NCBI RefSeq assembly: GCF_900090315.1
Contig: NZ_FMHZ01000002.1
Location: forward strand, 6,232,501 to 6,296,500
Direction of reading: 5' to 3'
DNA: 64,000 nt
Origin: Micromonospora citrea
Lineage (GTDB): Bacteria > Actinomycetota > Actinomycetes > Mycobacteriales > Micromonosporaceae
Shown: positions 59,004 to 64,000 of the stretch, piece after piece
Layout of the letters: every line of letters begins with the position of its first letter
Position numbering within the stretch: position 1 is the first letter of the stretch
Program-made: the position numbers and the translations under genes
The notes under the pieces: generated by a model
What the model was told of the DNA's origin: nothing
Databases searched by the model: none
Seen by the model: the letters and a program-made list of their open reading frames with translations, nothing else

Positions 59004-61280
59004 TCAGTCAGCGCAGGTGCGGCCGTTCAGGGTGAAACCTGTCGGCGCCGGGTTGTGACCGGACCAGGTGCCGTTGAAGCCGACGTCGGTGGACGCGCCG
59101 GAGGCGAGCCTGCCGTTCCAACCCATGCTCCCGGCGGTGACGGTGGTGCCGGTCTGCCGCCAGGTCGCCGACCAGCCCTGACCGAGTCGTTGCTGGGCGT
59201 CCGGGAAGTCGAAGGCGAGGGTCCAGCCGTCGATCGCGGTGGTGCCGGTGTTCGCGATGGTGATGTTCGCGGTGAAGCCGCCCGGCCAACTGTTGGTCTT
59301 CCAGGTCACCCTGCACCCGCCGGTCGGTGCCGGCGCCGTCCGTACCGGCAGCCCCGGCGACGCCGTCGAGACGTTGCCCGCCGCGTCCCGGGCGGTCACC
59401 ACGAAGGTGTACGCCGAGTCCGGCGCCAGCCCGGTGACGGTGTACGCCGTGCCGGTGACGCTGCCGAGCCGCACCGTGGAGTTGCCCTCGACCCGGTGCA
59501 CGTCGTACCCGGCCACGCCGGTGTCGTCGGTCGACGGCGCCCAGCTCAGCGCGACGCTGGTGGCGGTGACGGCACCCGCCGTCGGCTTGCCCGGCGCCGT
59601 CGGCGCCTCGGTGTCGGCCGGAGGGTTACCGTCACCGCGCGGCAGCACGATGTGCGTGACGGAGTTGGCCGGGAACGTGGCGGTGAAGCCGGTCGAGGAG
59701 ACCGGCTGGTCCGCCTCGCGGACGATGCCAGCCAGGTTCGCGCCGCTGTAGCGCCACACCTGCGCGATGCCGGCGGACTCGCCGGTGAGCGCCAAGGGGC
59801 TGCTGAGGTCGTCGCCGGTCTTGTTCACCACGACCATCGTCAGCGCCTTGTCGGCGGCCCGCTCGGCCGCGTAGATCGCCAGCCTGCCCTGGTCGGCGCT
59901 GGTTGCCCGGACCGAGGTCTCGCCGAAGGCCCCACCCTTGCCGTCGTAGTTGCGGTAGATGCGGAAGGCGTGCGCCACCGGTTCGTCGCTGCGCGGCGCC
60001 GTCCAGAGGTTGGCCATGTCCAGGCCCTCCCGGCCGAAGATGCCGAGGACGTCCGCCTGAGTGAGCGCCCCGTTGAGGTGCCCGAACGCGCCCCAGCTGT
60101 ACTCGGTCATGGCGATCTTCGTGCCCGGGTAGTGGGTGTCGACCAGCTCCCGCATCCGGGGGATCATCCGGACCGGCTTGTTGATCCAGCTCTCGTCGAC
60201 GTACGTCGGGTCCCAGAGTTGCCGGGTGGAGCGAAGGCGCAGCTGCTGGGTGGCCGCGTCACCGGCCGCGGAGTTGTGCACGCCGGCCTGCTGGGGATAG
60301 ATGTGGATGTCGAAGTAGTCCAGAATGCGGGTGCCGTGCCGCTGCTCGTAGGCGCGCATCTGCTCCAGGTACCAGGGGCCGAGCTCCTTGCCCCCGTGCG
60401 CGGCGCGGTCCGGCGGGTTCGACCAGCAGCCGGTGCGCCCGCAGACGTCCTGGTCCAGTCCGGAGTAGTGAATCGAGTTCAGGCCCCAGCCGACCGGCCC
60501 GAGGGTCTTCGCGTCGGGGTCGGCCGCCTTGATCGCGGCCGCGTACTCGTAGGTGCGGTCGCGCAGCTCGTCGTAGCCGAGGCCGACGGGGCGCACATCG
60601 CGGTGGGTGGAGTGCCACAGGTCGGGTTCGTTGTCGAGGTTGTAGAAGGCGACCCCGCCGTCCGCCGCGCCGCCGAACCGGCTCTTGAGGTGGTTGACGA
60701 AGTCGGTGACGTACTGCGGCCCGACCGCGGCGCTGGTGTCCTCGGGGTCGTTCCCGGTGATCGGTGTGCCGTCCGGCTTTCTGCCGTTGCCGCAGTCGGG
60801 GGTCCACGGGTCGGTGGACTGCTGGGGGCCGTATCTGGCCACGCTGAAGCCGCACGACCTGGCGCGTTCCTTGGCGATCCAGCCCAGCATGGGAACCGTC
60901 ATGACGGTCTCGCTGCCGGTGGCCCTGTCCTGCTCGACGAATCTGTCGGTCTCGGAGCCCCGGGGCAGGCTCGCCGGATCGGCGTTGTCGTTCGGGATGT
61001 TCTCGAAGTACCAGTCGGCGGCCCGGTTGCTGGTGTCGGCGCGGAAGTTGTAGCGGGTGGTGTGGTTGCCGCCGTAGCGGTGGATCGGGAGCCGGATGTC
61101 GCGGGCCAGCGCCTCGTCGGCGAAGTTCATGCCGTAGACGTGCGGACTGATGGCGTGTCGGCCGGCGGTGGCGTCGACGGTGAGTGCCGGACCGGTGGCC
61201 GCCGCGGCGGGAGCCGGCAGTGCGACGGCCCCGACGGTGGCGGCGAGCGCCACGGGGAGCAGGACGTTGCGGAGTTGCAC
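59004..61280 (-). CDS. Secreted GH44 endoglucanase with FN3 and CBM2 domains
   Basis: A 758-residue exported glycoside hydrolase. GTG 61280 follows AAAGG and a Sec signal peptide (VLLPVALAATVGAVALP) precedes the catalytic domain. Glu218 in NLDNEPDLW is the expected acid/base and Glu393 in MTEYSW the nucleophile of family GH44. A fibronectin type-3 domain (APTAPGKPTAG to LPVRT) and a C-terminal cellulose-binding module of family 2 (CRVTWKTNSWPGGF to LNGRTC, ending near a Cys) follow. It should cut internal beta-1,4 bonds in cellulose or xyloglucan. A CebR/CelR-like operator is upstream. Confidence 0.9.
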   Translation of the reverse strand: MQLRNVLLPVALAATVGAVALPAPAAAATGPALTVDATAGRHAISPHVYGMNFADEALARDIRLPIHRYGGNHTTRYNFRADTSNRAADWYFENIPNDNADPASLPRGSETDRFVEQDRATGSETVMTVPMLGWIAKERARSCGFSVARYGPQQSTDPWTPDCGNGRKPDGTPITGNDPEDTSAAVGPQYVTDFVNHLKSRFGGAADGGVAFYNLDNEPDLWHSTHRDVRPVGLGYDELRDRTYEYAAAIKAADPDAKTLGPVGWGLNSIHYSGLDQDVCGRTGCWSNPPDRAAHGGKELGPWYLEQMRAYEQRHGTRILDYFDIHIYPQQAGVHNSAAGDAATQQLRLRSTRQLWDPTYVDESWINKPVRMIPRMRELVDTHYPGTKIAMTEYSWGAFGHLNGALTQADVLGIFGREGLDMANLWTAPRSDEPVAHAFRIYRNYDGKGGAFGETSVRATSADQGRLAIYAAERAADKALTMVVVNKTGDDLSSPLALTGESAGIAQVWRYSGANLAGIVREADQPVSSTGFTATFPANSVTHIVLPRGDGNPPADTEAPTAPGKPTAGAVTATSVALSWAPSTDDTGVAGYDVHRVEGNSTVRLGSVTGTAYTVTGLAPDSAYTFVVTARDAAGNVSTASPGLPVRTAPAPTGGCRVTWKTNSWPGGFTANITIANTGTTAIDGWTLAFDFPDAQQRLGQGWSATWRQTGTTVTAGSMGWNGRLASGASTDVGFNGTWSGHNPAPTGFTLNGRTCAD

Positions 61281-61316
61281 GGGCCTTACCTTTCGTGGTC
61301 TGGATAAGGCCGCCGA

Positions 61317-61330
61317 TGGGAGCGCTTCCA
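61317..61330. promoter_or_regulatory. CebR/CelR-like operator before the GH44 gene
   Basis: TGGGAGCGCTTCCA differs by one base from TGGGAGCGCTCCCA, the site used by LacI-type cellobiose repressors of actinobacteria. It is 37 bp upstream of the GH44 start. No LacI-family gene lies in the window. Confidence 0.8.
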
Positions 61331-61442
61331 TAGTTTGTCGCCCCGCCTCAGCGGCGTCAACGGGCAGCTCGGGGCGAGCGTTCCTCCCGGGCGTGGGGCG
61401 GCCCCCAGGGGCGTCTCGCCTGCCCTGGGGGCCGCCGGACGG

Positions 61443-61646
61443 TTACCGCCAGGTGATGTCCGAGGCGGAGTAGAGGCAGTTCACGCCGTCCGCGCCCTCG
61501 CCGATCTCGGTCGGCTCGCTGCCCTTCGGTACGCCCTTGTACTTGACGCAGATCCGGGTCGTGCGGTTCGGGTCGTCGAGGATGGTGATCCGGCTGAACC
61601 GGGCCGTGTCGCCCCAGTTGGTGTTGATGCCGGCCAGCACCTTCAT
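61443..61646 (-). pseudogene. C-terminal remnant of a PL3 pectate lyase
   Basis: A 67-residue open frame begins with MKVLAGINTNWGDTARF and ends GADGVNCLYSASDITWR, which closely follows the last third of family PL3 pectate lyases (LVGINTNYGDTA ... GADGTNCIYSSSDI). Nothing of the N-terminal catalytic strands, nor a signal peptide, is in front of it. The ATG has no ribosome site. It is taken as a deleted gene. A LacI-type box at 61723 may be what is left of its promoter. Confidence 0.75.
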
Positions 61647-61722
61647 CGGGGCCGGGTGTCCGCCGGCCGACGCGCCGGATGCCCGGGGTCCGACGTGGCT
61701 CGGCGGGGCGGTGCCGATGGCG

Positions 61723-61735
61723 TGAAAGCGCTTGC
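61723..61735. promoter_or_regulatory. LacI-type operator-like site near the PL3 remnant
   Basis: TGAAAGCGCTTGC is a LacI-family-type imperfect palindrome, like operators of pectin or xylan genes. It lies ~80 bp upstream of the PL3 remnant on the minus strand and probably belonged to its promoter. Confidence 0.45.
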
Positions 61736-61915
61736 CCGCGCGGTCAGCCTATGGCCCGGGAAAGAGAAGGGTCAATGCCGCCCGTGTGCAGGTCTGTTGC
61801 AGGATCCCGGGGCGTCGGTCCGCCCCGGGCCGCCGCGATCAGGCGACGGGGCTCGACGACCGCCCGTCGGATCCGGTCGTACCCACCGCCGACGCGTGCG
61901 GCGCCTCCGCTGTCT

Positions 61916-62602
61916 CTAACGACGCTTGAGGGCCAGGTCCAACCGTCGCCGGAACGGCTCGTAGTCATGGTCGGGAAACCACGTCGGAAACAGCTCGAGC
62001 ATCGTGCGGAGCCTCCGGGTCGTGCTGGCGTCGCCCCTGAGCGAGGACTCGGTGAACAGGTACTGCCAGCCGAAGGTGCCCTTCGTGACGCGCAGGGCGT
62101 CGAGATAGCCCCGGTAGTCGAGGTCGAGCTTGTAGTGGTGGTCGTTGGTGTTGTCGAACCAGATCTCGGGCTGCTCGACGCCCGGCTGCACCCGGAGCGC
62201 GGCGAGATGGCCGGTGCCCCACTCGGGCGTGCCGTCGATGGCGCGGAGTTCGGGCTGCAGCCGTTCCTGCTCGGGCGTCATGTCCGCCCACAGCTCGGGC
62301 GGCCGCTGACGCAGCACGGCGTTCTCCAGTGCCTCCAGGCAGAACTCCCCGGCGATGAAGTGATCCTGACCCTCGGCGCTCTCCCAGGCGCTGCCGAGAC
62401 ACTCGAACCGGAAGTGGCAGTCCCGGAATGAGGCCCCCAGCGGCATGCCGGTGGCGCCGGAGACGAAGTCGAGGCTGGTCGCGGCATCCTCGATGTCGGG
62501 GTCGATCTCCCGGTACTCGTTGTGGACCTTGATACCGGGACAGTTCCGCAGCTCGTCCAGGACGTCGATCCAGGTCTGTTCGTAGGGGGTCAGGTCGGCC
62601 AC
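61916..62602 (-). CDS. Hypothetical protein, no recognised family
   Basis: A ~228-residue, probably cytoplasmic protein with no signal peptide or membrane helix. It begins VADLTPYEQTWIDVLDELRN, contains Trp-, Phe- and Asp-rich segments (PEIWFDNTNDHHYKLDLDYRGYLDAL, WQYLFTESSLRGD) and ends FRRRLDLALKRR. GTG 62602 is preferred: TACCCT lies 6 bases upstream (possibly leaderless), and the longer frame is low-complexity. It could belong to an immunity or SMI1/KNR4-like group, but no defining motif was seen. It sits alone between decayed secreted-enzyme genes. Confidence 0.55.
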   Translation of the reverse strand: MADLTPYEQTWIDVLDELRNCPGIKVHNEYREIDPDIEDAATSLDFVSGATGMPLGASFRDCHFRFECLGSAWESAEGQDHFIAGEFCLEALENAVLRQRPPELWADMTPEQERLQPELRAIDGTPEWGTGHLAALRVQPGVEQPEIWFDNTNDHHYKLDLDYRGYLDALRVTKGTFGWQYLFTESSLRGDASTTRRLRTMLELFPTWFPDHDYEPFRRRLDLALKRR

Positions 62603-62763
62603 CGGTCGAGGGTAGCGGGCCCCACCGACGCCCGGCGGGCGCAGGCTGGCAGGTACGTACCGGTAGAGCGTGTCCGGGAACCAGGACCGACTTCCCTCGC
62701 GGGTGTCCGGTGGATGCGCCCGGGGGACGACGGCCGCATCGGCCGTCGTCCCCCGGGCCTCTC

Positions 62764-62917
62764 TCAGGGGGTGATCCGGCCCGCGCCGGCTCCGGCGGTC
62801 ACCGCCGCCTTGACCCCGCTGGCGTCGTCGAGCCGGGCCGACGGCCAGGGCGGCGGCGGTGAGCGCCGCGGCGAGCAGTCTCGGCGTGCGCGTCCGGGGA
62901 CGGGTCGTCCGGTTCAT
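62764..62917 (-). pseudogene. Remnant of a secreted protein: signal peptide plus frameshifted tail
   Basis: ATG 62917 has AGGAGG upstream and encodes a clear signal peptide (basic start, LLAAALTAAALAVG). After ~30 codons the original frame breaks; a +1/-1 shift gives LDDASGVKAAVTAGAGAG and a TGA at 62764. The 154-bp span is not a multiple of three. It is a gene collapsed by deletion, perhaps of another pectinase. The rest of the 427-bp gap 62603-63029 has nothing else. Confidence 0.6.
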
Positions 62918-63029
62918 GGTGGGCCTCCTGGTGGTGGGGTGGGCGCCGGTGGGTCGTCGTGCTGAGCGCCGGGCACGGCGACCCACCGGCCGTCCGGCCG
63001 CCGCGCGGGACGACGCGGCGGCCGGCGTC

Positions 63030-64000
63030 CTACAGGGGCAGCCGGTCCGCGCCGGCCAGCGCCCCCACGACCGCCGGCACCGCGGGCGCCGGCAGCACGG
63101 GGCCGCGCCGTAGGGTCGGCGCCCAGCCGGCGTGCGGGGCCAGGTCCGGTTCGTGCGTCGCGTTGTAGGCGGCCACCAGGTCCACCGGCCGGGGCCGGTC
63201 TCCACCGGAGCGGACCCAGTTGCCCCGGGTGGTGACGGCGGTGCCGCCCCAGTCGTACAGCAGGTCGTCGGCCGCGACGCCGGCGGCGAGGCCGAAGAAG
63301 TTGTTCTCGGCGACCACGGCGGACTGCACCCCGACGCCGATCGCGTACTCGAACCCGTCGCCGGTCAGCCGGTAGTGGTTGTTCCACACGTCCACCTGGC
63401 CGAACCGCACCCGGGGCAGGCGCTGGAGCACCCCGTCGAAGAGGTTGTGGTGCAGGCTCACCTTCAGCCGCCCGACGTCCGGGCCGACGGTGTTGGACGA
63501 GCCGATCAGCATGACCTTGTCCCGCCCGACGAACCGGTTGTGCGAGACGGTCACCAGGCTCGCGGTGTGCGTGACGTCCACCGACCCGTCGTGCACCTGG
63601 TACGGCCGGCCGAAGCGCAGCGGCTGCGCGCTGTCGGGGTTGTCGCCGTCGGTGAAGGTGTTGTGGTCGATCCAGACGTGCTCGCTGCGGCGCACCGAGA
63701 TCTGGTCGTACTGGGAGTTCCAGTTGCCGGCGGCGCCGTCGGTGGGGGACCAGGCGGGGAAGCAGTCCCGGGCGTCGTCGAAGGTCAGGTTCCGCACGAT
63801 CGTGTTGTGCGCGCCGTCGAGCATCAGCGTCATGCCGGTCAGCCGCGCGCCGCCCAAGCCGACGATTGTGGTGTTCGGGCCGACGTTGATCTGGGTCTGC
63901 CGGGTCTGGTTCGTCACGGACCGCACGCGCGCCGCCTCCAGCGGGCCGCTCGGCGCCACCCGCCCCCAGACCGCCGGGTCGTACGCGGCCAGGTACGCCG
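63030..64000 (-). CDS. Pectate lyase, family PL1 (N-terminus outside window)
   Basis: At least 323 residues are visible, and the protein continues past base 64000. The segment AYLAAYDPAVWGR at the edge leads into NVGPNTTIVGLG, WIDHNTFTDG and the catalytic-Arg region LPRVRFG, all typical of the PL1 beta-helix. Asp and Asn ligands for calcium lie in DARDCF and DHNTFTDGD. The C-terminus DRLPL follows an Ala/Pro-rich stretch. It cleaves polygalacturonate by beta-elimination outside the cell. Start and signal peptide are not in the window. Confidence 0.87.
   Translation of the reverse strand, partial: AYLAAYDPAVWGRVAPSGPLEAARVRSVTNQTRQTQINVGPNTTIVGLGGARLTGMTLMLDGAHNTIVRNLTFDDARDCFPAWSPTDGAAGNWNSQYDQISVRRSEHVWIDHNTFTDGDNPDSAQPLRFGRPYQVHDGSVDVTHTASLVTVSHNRFVGRDKVMLIGSSNTVGPDVGRLKVSLHHNLFDGVLQRLPRVRFGQVDVWNNHYRLTGDGFEYAIGVGVQSAVVAENNFFGLAAGVAADDLLYDWGGTAVTTRGNWVRSGGDRPRPVDLVAAYNATHEPDLAPHAGWAPTLRRGPVLPAPAVPAVVGALAGADRLPL

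Noticed and set aside
58800..61307. 835-codon plus-strand frame over the GH44 gene
   Set aside because: No family motifs; the reverse strand encodes GH44, FN3 and CBM2 with signal peptide.

Overview
The window is GC-rich actinobacterial chromosome, most like a Micromonospora or a close relative. The supporting signs are GTG starts, 4-bp GTGA/ATGA gene overlaps, TANNNT -10 boxes with genes that look leaderless, FilP/Scy-type coiled-coil protein, a SigB/F-type sigma factor, BTAD/LuxR/TetR regulators and secreted plant-polymer hydrolases. No insertion sequence, integrase or CRISPR array was seen.

Layout. 1-6.3 kb: a tightly coupled minus-strand operon of the STM4011-STM4015 families (two radical-SAM enzymes, a phosphatase/sulfatase-fold hydrolase, an ATP-grasp protein and two leucine-rich-repeat paralogues). 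6.4-14.3 kb: a 17-bp tandem repeat, an MFS exporter divergent from a LysR regulator, a BTAD regulator with a PLD-like C-terminal domain, a large secreted HExxH protein and a cutinase/PET-hydrolase-type esterase. 14.4-23.4 kb: a branched-chain-amino-acid-type ABC importer (five genes), then an acyl-CoA locus in decay (thiolase pseudogene, two SDRs, an acyl-CoA dehydrogenase with an internal deletion, TetR). 23.5-27.8 kb: a LuxR-type LAL regulator and a membrane Ser/Thr kinase. 28-35 kb: an acyl/alcohol catabolic island (ADH-ALDH on minus, ACAD-SDR-ACAD-MaoC on plus) around a TetR gene, with two identical 19-bp operators. 35-40.6 kb: formate/nitrite channel, sigma factor, an NDP-sugar dehydratase with an altered active site, CopB-type metal ATPase. 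40.6-46.3 kb: a VTC-DUF4956-CotH operon and a GntR-desaturase-YhhN operon that looks like ether-lipid turnover. 46.4-55 kb: a minus-strand module of VWA metallopeptidase-like protein, MoxR AAA+, ankyrin, LRR and zinc-knuckle SDR proteins, plus a second ankyrin paralogue, interleaved with four related tRNA-like elements. 55-64 kb: PadR, an acyl-CoA dehydrogenase, a coiled-coil cytoskeletal protein, GH44 cellulase, a pectate lyase and remnants of other secreted enzymes.

The strongest candidate for an undescribed system is 46.4-54.9 kb. Four tRNA-like elements share almost identical D- and T-arms but differ in acceptor stem and anticodon arm. They lie directly upstream of the ankyrin and SDR genes, on the same strand. 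At least two appear to start transcription exactly at the base of an extended 10-bp acceptor stem. Together with MoxR/VWA, LRR and ankyrin proteins this suggests an NTP-dependent sensing or conflict system that uses tRNA mimics. That function is inference; the sequence relations were read directly. A second poorly understood system is the STM4011-4015 operon.
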